A DNA stretch of 64,000 nt from Dipteris shenzhenensis (Eukaryota > Polypodiophyta > Polypodiopsida > Gleicheniales), in assembly GCA_047967505.1 (NCBI GenBank), contig CM106539.1. The stretch is one strand, 5' to 3'. How positions within the stretch are numbered: position 1 is the stretch's first letter; every line of letters begins with the position of its first letter. Positions 1 through 11,537 of the stretch are shown here, piece after piece. The notes beneath the pieces were generated by a model. The model saw only the letters and a program-made list of their open reading frames with translations. It ran no database searches and was not told where the DNA came from. The position numbers and the translations under genes are program-made.

Positions 1-725
1 ATGATTGCATCGCCAACATGAAGATTTGCCATGATGACACCTGCCATTCTAGGTGGCATATAGCCAGAAGGGCCCCTCTCGTTCAATGCTCTTTTTATGT
101 CTTTTTTGTCTTTATCCCATCAAATCCATCACAAAGGAATACTTCATCAGATTATGAATAATGAACTTGTACAGGCAGGAACTTGTAGGGAATCATGCAA
201 AGGAGCCATGCAAGTCAGATTTTGAACTCTACATGTGTGGGACAATCTCAATGCTGATCTTCTAATTCTCCTCCATTGCCCCAAGTCCCAAGAAGCTTCT
301 AAACAGGAAGCTTCAAGGAAGGATCAAAGGAAAATGTCACTATCTATAGCAAAGAGGTAATCAATTCACGAAGGGGAGCACCTGCTTGTTGTCATGATGG
401 AGGCAAAAGCTCTCTTGGAGTTGTCAACTGAATGGACAAAAAGCTTCAGAGAATTGCTCGATTAGCCTTGTCCCTTTTTAGACTTGATCTCCTCCACGCA
501 TGATTACTTTAAAGTGTTATATGTGAAAAAGAGTATCACTAAACAAAAAGGGATTACATCCGTGAGCTTTCTGAGCTTTCTTGGTGCTACGGCTACTCTT
601 CCTACCTCCAGTTGGTGTCTTCCTTCAAATACCAAATCACAAAAGCCCAAAAAGTCAATCTTCCTCAAACTCACACCTCTTGCATGGCAAATGGGCAACG
701 GCCTCGCTCAACTCATGTATTGAGA

Positions 726-727
<2 letters not shown>
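1..727. other. Intergenic DNA, no gene recognised
   Basis: I see no conserved domain, long reading frame or RNA gene here. The short frames at 484-871 overlap each other on both strands and run into the CT microsatellite, so they are treated as chance. Confidence 0.5.

Positions 728-763
<36 letters not shown>
728..763. repeat. (CT)n microsatellite
   Basis: An uninterrupted CT run of about 36 bases. It produces spurious serine/leucine or arginine/glutamate frames on the two strands. Confidence 0.95.
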
Positions 764-767
<4 letters not shown>

Positions 768-3164
768 CTCTCGCTTTGGCCTCTCTTTGCATATGCGAGG
801 CATTGGCTCTCGTCTGGATAAAAGTCATGCTCTGGATTTCAAATTTCACACTTATTCCAACACACAATTGAATTGAATTCTCCCATGGGAAGCGATTGAG
901 CTCCCTCACCTTGAATTGAAATCAAATGGTTAATAGGTTAAACTCAATGTTTCAATGGTGAAAATGTGAGCTCATTGACCTCAAGAGTAAGAGCTGAATG
1001 GGGGGGAAATGATGCCACCTAGCAGCGACTTTCTTATCTCCCTCAAAGCTACCACAATGTCATAAGGCCTTTATGACACGAATTAGAACATCTGCACAAA
1101 TAATCAATATATGCTCACTTGCACCACAGGAAAGTTGGTGCATTTAGGTGCACCTCAAAAATGGGAGATGTCTTTGAGCACTTCACTTTTGCCAAAGAGT
1201 GCATGATGATCTAAAGAGATGGTGCGAGGCCTTTTTTAAAAAGAAGGGTGTTGTTGTTTTTTGCTCTTCCATGCCATACGGGAGAATAGTAATTGACATT
1301 ACCTTTAATTTTCATATAAGGGTTTTAAATTCTCACACCTATAAAGGGGAGGCATAAAAAAGGACTTATTCATTCCTTACTCCCCTCTTTACCCTTCCCC
1401 TTACCTTTCCACCTCTCTCCTCCTACTTTTTCCACTAATTAACACATTTTTAATTGGGGGACCTATGTGCTTAATGTAATAAAGATATTGGAGTTCTTTG
1501 TTAGTACAAGTCAATAAATGTTGATTACAAGATACATTTGGATATGTTTTGTATGGGTAACATAATACCATCAATGCCCTTACACTAGACTAAATTTAAA
1601 GGGTCTACTGTCACTATATGTGAAAAAGAGTGTGAACCTACACTAAAGAAATTGTTAATAGATGGAAAAGTTTGTGCATGAGTATGATTGGCATTCAAGA
1701 GTACTAGTTATTCGCATACATATTGAGTTTAGTGTCACCTTCATATCCAACTCATACTTGGATAAGGATCTTGTTTTTAATGATCTACTAGCAATGTAAG
1801 TTGTGTCTCTTTAGATTCCCATTTTATGTGATTACTTGGTAAGTTGCATTGGTGAGGAAAAAAAAAGGTATGTTCGCTTTTACTCACATTATTTAAAAAA
1901 GTCCTATCTTTTGTTGTGTGGTAATGATGTAAGTCTCAGGTTCAAAATCCTCACCTTTCACCTTTTTATTGGAAGAACAAAAACAAGGCTATTACTCTTG
2001 GAAGTGATATTTCCCTTTGGATGGCTAGGAGGTCCTTTTTCCAAGGGGATTGGGGAAATACTAAAGGGGATGTAACTTCACCAACCAAATTAGGTGAGGT
2101 GAGGTAATGTCCTTGGTTGATCTAGATTTGTTCTTGATGATTTGGGTGAGAGCATGTTTTGCTTAAATTAAAAAGTTATTCACAAAGAGATTTACATTGC
2201 CTCTTTAGGAGTCGTATCATTGAAGTGAGAAGAACGAAAAGATTTACCGATGTTAAATATCAAAACATTCATAGATTTCTACATATCTTCCAATAGTTTG
2301 CAAAATCAAAATTCATAGGACTTGAATGTAAGTGGTGAAAGGGTAAGGGATGTGAGGTACACTAAAGCTAGTTCTTTTTTTTATCTTTTTCTTTTTGCTT
2401 TTTTGCAATCCATATTCTTTGATTTTTGAAGATTTTCATTTAAGACCAATTCTCCTCCTACCACATCTTTTGTGCTTCTCTATTGTGCAAGTTTAGCATG
2501 TTCTTTAATCTAATCACTTCTATATATTATGTCAAATCCTCTTTTCCAAACTTTAGAAATCACCCATTGCAAAGAGATTTTTTGGTGTGATGCTAAATTT
2601 GTGTGCTCTTTGCCCTACACCTCAAAGAACCTATTATGCAATGATTCTTGTTATCCTTAGAGGTAAATGGTCTTACTTTTTAGTTGCTTAATTTTATGGA
2701 TAATAATATTGGGAATGTTGTAGAGTTTTATCGTTAGAAACATACTGAATACATGTAATTTTATATGAAAAATTAGCTTCGCAATGCAAGAAACCAGACT
2801 TTGTTTTGACATTCATAGGTAGAGCTATGAGTTTTTGAGAACTGGAGTCCAACTATGCAAACCTTTTCAACTCTCAATGAATGAAATTGCTCTCTAGAGA
2901 TTCAATCCTTGACAATCACAATGGGAATATGGAGAGGAAGGAGAGGCATTCCCCTAATTCATCTTTACATTCCAAAATTTCATTCTAAAGTATGGATTTT
3001 CTTGTATCCAACTAGATAATCAAGATTTCAAGTCCTTTCCATTGGAAGGGCTCTAAGGACCTCGCATCCTTAGAGGAGGGACCATCTAACCAAATCCAAA
3101 AATTTATTTCATTCAAATTCACTAATAGGGATTCTTGGTAACATCCTAACTAATGCCTTGACTA
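764..3164. other. Intergenic AT-rich DNA, no gene recognised
   Basis: About 2.4 kb without a convincing reading frame or a motif I recognise. Base composition is ordinary AT-rich plant intergenic sequence. Confidence 0.5.
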
Positions 3165-4925
3165 ACTATACTAGGATTTTTTGTCCTAGTCCAGATACTA
3201 GGTCTCGTGAGGTAGTTTCATCACACTCTAATTGGCTACTATGACTTTGAGTCCCACCTCAGGTACTAGGATTTTCAGTCTTCAAGGATTTGAAGTCCTA
3301 ACTTCTTCAAGGATTTGACATCCTCTAAAAGGATTTGAAGCCCCCCTGGTAAGGATTTCTAGTCCCATTGAAAGACCCACTTGGATCTCCTTGAATCTCA
3401 AGATTCTGAGTCCCAGCCTCACTTGAGAAAGAAGTAAAGGTGTTTCCTACTTGATGCCTAATACTTCACATCCAAATCCCTAGACTACAGAGAATTTTGG
3501 TCTCATAATCAACAATTGAAGGATTTGCATTTCCATGTTTGAGGGTTGGGCATAATTTGGAAAGACTAGAATCCTCTAAGAATTTTTAGAGTTCAGGAGG
3601 CACCGGAGAGACCACTTGTCTCTTGAATCGAGAAGGCATTTCTAGCGCTCATTTAAGAGATAAGCATAAAAATCATTTGAAGGTGAATTTGTAGTCCATC
3701 GGTGATAAACAAGATAAACAAGGAATCTTTCGGCTTCCAGGGGCATGAGAGATCCTGCCTTGAGGAAGATTCAGACCTCCACACTCAAATTTTGAATCTA
3801 GCATGTCTACCATTTCACAATCAAGGCTCTACTCCTTACTCATTACCTTTTGCCTTCTCATTACCCCACCTTTCTCCATGGATGCGGGTCTGGAATTTGT
3901 TTCAATCAATTAGACCCTAGTCCCTCATCAAAAGTAACCCTTTACTTATTCTAGAAGGGTTCTAATTTTCTGGAAGGATTTCTAGTCCCCTGGAAGGATC
4001 CAAAAATCTATTTTGTATCAATCATATCCTAGCTCCCCACAAAAAGTAACCTCCTTCTTCCTTTATGATCTTAATGCTTCTTCCCTATATATTAAATAGG
4101 ATTTCTAGTCCCTGGGAGGGACTTCTAGTCCCCCTACTAAAGGATTTCTAGTTGTCTCCAAGGATTTTCAATCCTCATGTTTAAGGATTTTCAGTCCTTG
4201 GGAAGGACAAAGGATCCATGAATTTGTTCTGTATCAATTCCATCCTAGCTCCTCGTTAAGAGGAAAACCTTTCTCTTCCTCTACTGATCCTATTCCTTTG
4301 TCGCTCTCCATCTATAAGGATTTGAAGTCCCTCATCTTCTTCAAGGATTTGAAGTCCTATCTCCGCGGATTTGAAGTCCTATCTTCTCCACAGATTTGAA
4401 GTCCAATCTCATTCAAGTCCTCTTCAAGGATTTGAAGTCCCACGGATTTGAAGTCCTATCTCCTCAAGTCCTCATCCAGGATTCGGCAAACTTTCTTCCT
4501 ATCTCCTCCAAGGATTTGAAGTTCTATCTTCTTCAAGATTTGAAGTCTTGTCTTCTTCAAGGATTAGAAGACCTCTTGAAGGATATGAAATCCTATTTTC
4601 TTCAAGGATTTGAAGTCTTGTCTTCTTCAAGAATTTGAAGTACTATTTTCTACAAGCATTTGAAGTCCTCTTTAAGGATTTGGTTCTACCTTCTCCAAGG
4701 ATTCAAAGTCCTCTTAAAGGATTTGAAGTCCTCTTCAAGGATTTCAAACCCCCCAATAGGATTTTAAGTCCCCTATCTTCAAGGATTTCTAGTCCCCTGA
4801 TAAGGATGTCAAGTTCCTTGTCTTCAAGTATTTCAAGTCCCCCAATAATGATTTCCAGTGCCTTGATAAGGATTTCCAGTCCCTCGATTAGTATTTCTAG
4901 TCCCCTAATGAGGATTTCTAGTCCG
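3165..4925. repeat. Degenerate array of GGA-N7-TCC units
   Basis: The motif GGATTTGAAGTCC and its variants (GGATTTCTAGTCC, GGATTTCAAGTCC, GGATTTTCAGTCC) recur dozens of times on the + strand, typically 15-40 bases apart and joined by CTTCAA-like spacers. Each unit starts GGA and ends TCC, so it is a short imperfect dyad. Density is highest at 4310-4920. The frames at 4396-4928 are translations of the array (repeated phenylalanine-glutamate-valine-leucine and isoleucine-serine-serine peptides) and are not treated as genes. Confidence 0.85.
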
Positions 4926-5610
4926 TAGGAAGGATCTACGAATCATATTCGAATACAGTATAGCAAAAAAAATCTTCGAATGCAACCGTAGATTTCCTTA
5001 TTATCCATCAATGTTTTCTTTATCTCCCTTGGTCTCAATAGAGGGAGATTTGACGATAAGGATTTCCAGTCCCTAAGGACTTCGAGTCTCGTGGAAGGGT
5101 CAAAGAATCATATCCAGATACTATATACCAAAGAAAACCATTAAATGCAACCCCTAGATTTCCTTGTTATCCATCAATATCGTCTTTATCTCCCTTGGTC
5201 TCAGAATCCCTAAGATTTCTAGTCCCCTGAAAGGGTCTATGAATCAGATCCAGATATAGTATACTAGAAAAAATTGTGGAATGCAACCCTTTGGATAAAT
5301 TTCCAGTCCCCTAGAAGGGTCTATGAATCGGATCCAGATACATTATAGTGAAAAAAACCATTGAACGCAACCCCTTTGGATAGACTTCCAATCCCCTAGA
5401 AAGGATTTATGAATCAGATCTAGATACAGTATAGTGAAAAAAATCATTTAACTCAAACCCTTAATCTTCCCTCCCTTTCTAGGATAGATAGTATAGTAAG
5501 AAAAACCGTCGAACACAACCCCTCAATTTTCTCTCCCTTTCTAGGTAGATAGTATACCCCAAAAAACCATCAAATGTAACCCCTAGATTTCCAATCCCTT
5601 GGAAAGGATC
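4926..5610. repeat. Longer tandem units following the GGA-N7-TCC array
   Basis: A unit of roughly 75-160 bases repeats about six or seven times. Its order is a GGATCTACGAATC-like segment, then GATCCAGATACAGTATAG, an A-run, a CGAATGCAACCCCT-like segment, and a GGATTTCCAGTCCC unit like those of the preceding array. Copies start near 4931, 5094, 5242, 5316, 5400, 5480 and 5545. The longer copies also share a segment ending CTCCCTTGGTCTCA. Confidence 0.8.
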
Positions 5611-5633
5611 TACAACTGTTGTTACAAGAGAGA

Positions 5634-6360
5634 GATGGCCCAAGATTTCCCTAAGTTTCTTGGGTTGCCTAATGAAGATGCTTCTCAATTCATTCAAGAC
5701 CTGGAGTTCCCAGCACTATTAAAAGAAAAAGATACACCCGGAGTTCTTTTGCAAATCCTAGATGTTGAATATCAAGAGGTAAGAGCTCCGTTTTTGGTTG
5801 AGTATGCATATGAAAGGGATCCTAATCAAATATGAAAGGAATCGTGTAACCACCAACAAAACCCAATCAAGAAGTGGGCCTCTACCTAAACCCCATATTG
5901 ACAAGAGGATGGGCATAAGACGTATCAATCCAATATTGATGAAGAGGTAGTGCCAGTACAAACAAGGTGTGAGGACAATGAGGATGATAATGAAGAGCAA
6001 GGGAATAGTAAGACCTTATTGTAGAGGATCAAACGTTCTCATAGGGATATGCCCCTTGATGCTATGGATGTACTACAAGCGCACCCTGTGAGGTGGATAC
6101 CTTTGATAAAAAAATCCTAGAAATATGTAGCTCTAGATCATGTATAGTGAAGGAATTAGGCAAAGGTAGCACATCATGTTTTGCCATATGATTCCAATCC
6201 ATGATGCATCTTATGGAGAGTTCCCAAAGAGAGATGTGTATCCACAAGCCACTGACAATGAAGAGTTTCTTGATTGGGGCTTTGAGAAACCAACTAGAGA
6301 ATTGGATTTGAAGATGGCATGCATATTGGAGAGATTAAAACATGGACTACAGACTTAAGG
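5634..6360 (+). pseudogene. Weak gag-like or unknown coding remnant
   Basis: A frame beginning at an ATG at 5634 reads for about 67 codons with the block FPKFLGLPNEDASQF near its start. That resembles the opening of plant LTR-element capsid regions, where a short 'F..F.G...EDP..F' block is common. Beyond 5836 the frame is broken. Acidic stretches (EDNEDDNEEQ) and a second short frame at 6176-6358 may belong to the same remnant. No zinc knuckle, protease or other confirming domain is visible. An unrelated degenerate gene is an equally fair reading. Confidence 0.25.
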
Positions 6361-7329
6361 ATAAGAGACTCAAATATGGTTCGAATGTGGCTCAAGGCAT
6401 TTGAGTAGTTCAAAAGGAAGTGTTTATGTCCTCTCAATCCAAGAGGATGCGCAAAGAAAATCTTCTAAAAATGAATGTCCGTAGCTGAAGGGGACGGGGG
6501 GCACAAAAATGATAAGCAGATTTTGAGGACCCCAATTTTGAACTGCTAGTGATAGGAACTAGGTGGGACTGATACTATTGTATATCTTAAATTAGGTTTT
6601 GCATGATAGGACTAGATGTTTATTTGCATAAAGATAGGAACTGATTGTTTATGGTGTAACTAATGTTAGATAGGCCAGTGGAGGCGTGGGTAAAGGGCAT
6701 GCAGGTGTAAAAAAGCAATCACCCCTCTCCTAAAAACAGCAACAGTCACTATTTTTGTAATAACTTTTGATCTATAACTCGAATTTAGGAGTCTTTGTAT
6801 CATTGCAAAGCTGAGATTGAGATTTACGATTTCCTAAAGGAATTCGGGGTCTAAATTGTTAGGAGAGAGGGTTTAAAAATTAGAATACGACATGCATCCT
6901 GTTTTTGTTGTAAAAGGTGTAGGGAAGCTTATGTTTTTGAAGAGCTGAGGTAGCTTGTGAGTGCCTTGGGATTAGAATAAGGGTGGTGCTCCTAATTTGC
7001 ACCATACTAGAGTCTTCCTTGTAGATGATTGTGTGTTAGAGGCCTATCATAAAGGTCCACCATAGTCCTTTGGTTTCTCTTATCATCGTAAAGTGTTAAG
7101 GTATAGGAATTTTTGACCGCACAAATAATCTAGTTCATCTTTTTTATCATCTAGTCAATCACTTGTTTTCCTCCATTATTTTTTGAATCATGGAGTACCT
7201 AACACGATTGTATATGAAGTAGGTAACATTGCAAAAAAACGAGAAACAAATGGAATATTCTCCTTATTTGGTTAGAAATTGCTAGTTTTTAAATAAAGCA
7301 TCACGCAATATCACTATGAATAATAAGAA

Positions 7330-7331
<2 letters not shown>
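6361..7331. other. Intergenic DNA, no gene recognised
   Basis: Nothing conserved recognised in about 970 bases. The region is AT-rich, and the stop-containing frames on both strands are short. Confidence 0.5.

Positions 7332-7406
<75 letters not shown>
7332..7406. repeat. (TG)n microsatellite, copy 1
   Basis: About 75 bases of uninterrupted TG. The CV- and HT-repeat frames across it are artefacts. Confidence 0.95.
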
Positions 7407-7409
<3 letters not shown>

Positions 7410-7582
7410 ATATCAGATATATTAAGAGGTCTAATTTTTTGAACAACTTGTTATTAGGAGTTTTTAAAGGTAAAATACTCTCTTCAACTCTTCTCTATGC
7501 ATTCAATGGTGACACATTTGCTATGACAATAAGACAATCCTAAGAAAATGAGACAAAGTTGTTGCTATTACCATCACTGAAA

Positions 7583-7679
<97 letters not shown>

Positions 7680-7860
7680 ACATATCAAATATATTAAGAG
7701 GTCTAATTTTTTGAACAACTTGTTATTAGGAGTTTTTAAAGGTAAAAAACTCTCATCAACTCTTCTCTATGCATTCAATGGTAACACATTTGCTATGACA
7801 ATAAGACAATCCTAAGAAAATGAAACAAAGTTGTTGCTATTACCATCACTGAAACACGTG
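7407..7860. repeat. ~272 bp tandem duplication containing a TG microsatellite
   Basis: The ~180 bases after the first TG run (from about 7408) recur almost unchanged after a second TG run at 7586-7678. The shared segment starts ATATCAGATATATTAAGAGG and ends GAAACACGTG. The period is about 272 bases (7410 versus 7682). The unit is therefore one TG run plus its unique flank, duplicated in tandem. Only a few substitutions separate the copies, so the duplication is recent. Confidence 0.9.
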
Positions 7861-9847
7861 AAAGTATGCTAGGATCGTATCTAATCATTGACATGACACA
7901 TCTACTTCTCCTTGAGAGAATGCAAGTGGGATGCAATCCTTGGTTAGATCGAGAAGATTTGTATAAGGCCTTGATGATGTGGAGAAGAGATGTAATAATA
8001 ACTTAGGAGATCCTCAAACTCACAAGTATATTCAACGCATCAATTAGTAGTGTCCATGTGGTTGAAGAAAGGTTTATCTAGATATGAAGGTGGAAGAGGC
8101 AACGAGACATGGGACGAGGGAAGCGGTCAAGGTTATGGTGCAAAGAGGGAAAGGAGGGATGGGCTATGAGCGTTACACACGAGACAAGAACTCCATTAGC
8201 ATGACCCTCGCAAGGGAATGGGTCGAGTGATTTTGATAGGTGCAAGGGCTTCATCAAGGGCATGGATGATGGGGATCCAAAGAACAATGGTTCAAAGGAG
8301 CAAATTATCAATATGCCAAGGAGAGACAAGTATGAGGACGACCTCAAACAAAGTAGGGAAAGCGGATGGAAATCCACCTACGTCTACATCATCAAGCAAA
8401 GTAGGGAAGAAGAGAGAGAGTTCTCTTTTTTTCCCATACCTATTGTCTGCTTGAAAACAAAATGGCACAAAATACTTGGACTTCAAACACTCCAACAAAT
8501 GAGGCATGATGAGACTCAATGGTGCCTTTGGTTACACAAGGGCAAACCTTGTGTGAGGTGCATTGAACCCAAGCAAGTGGTTCTATCCATCCAAGGTGCG
8601 GCACTCCTAGCAAGTAGCATATATATTCTCTTACATCACCTACATTGGTAGAAAACTTCAATTGGATGCACCAACTTAGACCCCTTTAAGAAAGTCACAC
8701 TCCAACTTATGCCACATGAGATCCTCGTAAAGTTTTGGTCCAAACTTAATCTTGCCTCTAAGCTAACCTCCTTTCTTACAACCCAAGGAGGTCTACTCAT
8801 GGGACCATGAATTTCAGCATACAAGGGTAGACGGGCCCCATCAAAGTTTTCTTGCTTTTCCATTGTGTGTTGCCTTGTGATTGTCGAAACGTGTTGCACA
8901 CATGAAAGGTTCATGCTGGCTACATATGTTTTTGTTTTGTTTTGAGAGCCGGCTTTGCTGTGTGCGACACTCACACCCACCAAATATCTCATGGGGAACT
9001 CTTTCCTCCCACCTTATTTATTCGAAGCCACCTCAAGTATGGACCCTACGTATTAAATGTAAACTTAGAGAGCGGAGAAGATACCAAGACCTTGACAGAT
9101 CCAAGCATGCAAGACTTGCCTTGGACCTCAAGGCCTCCAGCTCACCGCGCTAGAACTCCATAAACCAACCGGTGCTCGATATAGAGCCACCATACCCATA
9201 CCAAGCGTTGGCTCAACGGTGGTGTCACCAAGCATTCAGAGTTTCACCCATCTACTCATGCCTTGCAATCAACGTGTTACCCTCTGCGTACTTGCATTCC
9301 AACTTTCTTCACTCCATACTACTGATTTACTTACTCAGGAAGTATCATCATTTCCTTTCAAATCGGATTATCACTCGTGTGATATACAGATCTTTCTCTA
9401 GTGTGATACACATCTTGAAGGAATGTCCACAAAGACTAGCTCACTACCTATGGAGTTTCCATCTAGATCAAAGGCTGGCTAAGATTCAACAAGTCTACGA
9501 GCCTGGGACATGGCAATATGATTGACAAAGATAGAGCATGCCTTACGATCAAGATGCGCTCTTCGAACAAATAGATTGTCACTAGACTAGCTCAATCCCT
9601 TCCTCATAATGGACTTTTCTCCTGCAAAGGAAGGAGTTGGGGAGACCGATGCCAATATTGTTACCTAGAGATGAGGGAAAAGCAACCACCTTGGCCTATA
9701 GCCACCCTTGCCAATATTTTGCATGATGTCATTCTACATCCTAAGCAACGAAGTACAAGCACCCTTGCCAATGTATTGCCAAAAGACCATCACTTCTGCA
9801 AGGCATGGCCTTCAAACACTTTTTACACATACGTCAATATATATGTC
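7861..9847. other. Intergenic DNA with unrecognised short frames
   Basis: Several frames of 75-130 codons exist (8262-8651 +, 8636-8992 -, 9172-9525 +). They overlap on opposite strands, and none shows a motif I can name. I list the stretch as unassigned rather than as genes. Confidence 0.4.
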
Positions 9848-10560
9848 GGTTGTATAGCTTTCCACATGAGTTGTTGGCAATGAGCTGCGATCCAAAGAAG
9901 TAGGTTGCATAGAAACTATTTTTTCTTTTTGATCAGTCAAGCATCCCATGGACACTTGATCTGTATAGTTTTTCCAAATGTTCCATGCTTGGGTGTGAAT
10001 AAAAGCAGTTGGACAATCTAAGAAAATGCCCAAAATATTCCACCAAAAACCATGGTTGTATAGCTCTCCACCTGAGTAGTACTCATAACCATGAGCTGGG
10101 ATCCTGAGTAGTAGGTTGCATAACAACCATTTTGTCTTTTTCAATTCCCATGGACTGCTGATCTGTATTGTTTTTTCAAAGTTTTGTAATACACAGTTAT
10201 GCCAGATGATCCAAAGAAAATGCCCAAAATATTCCTCAAAAAACAAAAAACAGTGCAACTTCAGCCTCTTATTCTCAGCTAGAAGGTTGAAGACCAATAG
10301 CAAGGGCCACCTACTTTTAAATCCCACCCAACAATAATTGGTGAACGTTAGAATAAACTTGCTTGTGCACACAAAGACTTAGAAAATGACCAAAATCCTC
10401 TAAAAACAAAAAATGGTGCAACTTCAACCTCGTTACTCTCAACCACAAGGTTGAAAACCATACACACTATAACCCATAGCAATGACCACCTACTATGAAA
10501 TCCCACACAACAATAATTGGAGGGCGTTAGAATAAACTTATGCTTGCGCATGCAGATACC
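9848..10560. repeat. Two successive ~150-200 bp tandem duplications
   Basis: The first pair covers about 9848-10052 and 10053-10232. Both copies run from TTGTATAGCT through GTAGGTTGCATA, a CCCATGGAC segment and GATCTGTAT to AAAATGCCCAAAATATTCC. The second pair covers about 10203-10350 and 10372-10545. Both copies contain a GTGCAACTTCA segment, an AAGGTTGAA segment, a CCACCTACT segment and AACAATAATTGG. The copies of each pair are visibly diverged. Confidence 0.8.
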
Positions 10561-11493
10561 CACCACTGTACACACATAGACTTTGTACTACTTTTCATCA
10601 GAAGTCCACAATAATTGCAAAAGCATGCACCCGTAAATTAGTGTCCACAATTCATGACATTCAAGGCTTTTCGTCACACTCCAGAGGCAATTCAACACTA
10701 CTTACACTGCACGCATGCACTCATAAATCGTTATGCGGAAGTCCATTTACTAACAGCATATTCTTTACCATTGTCAGCAAGCCAGCATTCAACGACTGAC
10801 AGAGCATTCATTGCAATTCTCTGTGTGCAAGCCTTATGCAAAATTCAATTTTTGACAGCACCTTTACAATTCTTAAGAAAAAGCCGACAACTGACGGAGC
10901 CTTCTTTACAACTCTCAGTGTATGCCCGCTATATGCAAAACTCAGTACATTGAAAGTCTAGATCAGTCCATCTTATTACTCAGATGTGTGCCAGACTACA
11001 GCTTTGACATTGGAACACATACCACTTGCCATACAAGCTCTAGTACAAATTTCCCCCAATGATGCAATGCTAAGAAGAAATATGGACAAATCTTCGCTTC
11101 GACATAGCCCTTAATGTCCACACTATAAATCATGTAGGTATTAGGTATGCTCAAGTATATAATCATTTACCTCCGCACCAACAATGTAACATAGGCTTCG
11201 GACATTGGCTCCGACAAAAGCTATTTCTTGAACATTAGCAAGTTAAAAGAGCCGCTCATTTCTATTTAAGAAACTTAATAAACAAGAGTGCACGTGATAT
11301 GCTCAACAGCACTGCCTTCATTATTTCAATGTTTTCAGCTTTCAGAGGATGAGTTTGGGAATGTTCCTGGATTCATCTAGGTATATTCTAGTCTACAAAG
11401 GTATATACTCATCCCATATGCCCCATGCCGTGATTCACTCCTTTCTATTCTAATTTTGCCCATGCATGAGCTACACATGCTCTTGTTGATTGT

Positions 11494-11496
<3 letters not shown>
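10561..11496. other. Intergenic DNA with a short diverged duplication
   Basis: A segment around 10788-10850 (CGACTGACAGAGCATTC) is repeated in diverged form at about 10885-10950 (CAACTGACGGAGCCTTC). Both copies are followed by a TATGCAAAA-containing block. Nothing else is recognised. Confidence 0.45.

Positions 11497-11535
<39 letters not shown>
11497..11535. repeat. (CT)n microsatellite
   Basis: An uninterrupted CT run of about 39 bases. Confidence 0.95.

Positions 11536-11537
<2 letters not shown>

Noticed and set aside
4396-4928. Two + strand frames of 80 and 97 codons with repeated peptides
   Set aside because: They are translations of the GGA-N7-TCC array.
3165-5610. Possible CRISPR-like array (short repeats with spacers)
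   Set aside because: Repeat units vary in sequence and spacing, the spacers are themselves repetitive, and the context is a plant nuclear genome.
7316-7815. Cysteine-valine and histidine-threonine repeat frames
   Set aside because: They are produced by the TG/CA microsatellites on the two strands.
8262-8992. 129-codon + frame and 118-codon - frame
   Set aside because: Overlapping opposite frames without motif, homologue or paralogue in the window; too weak to call a gene.
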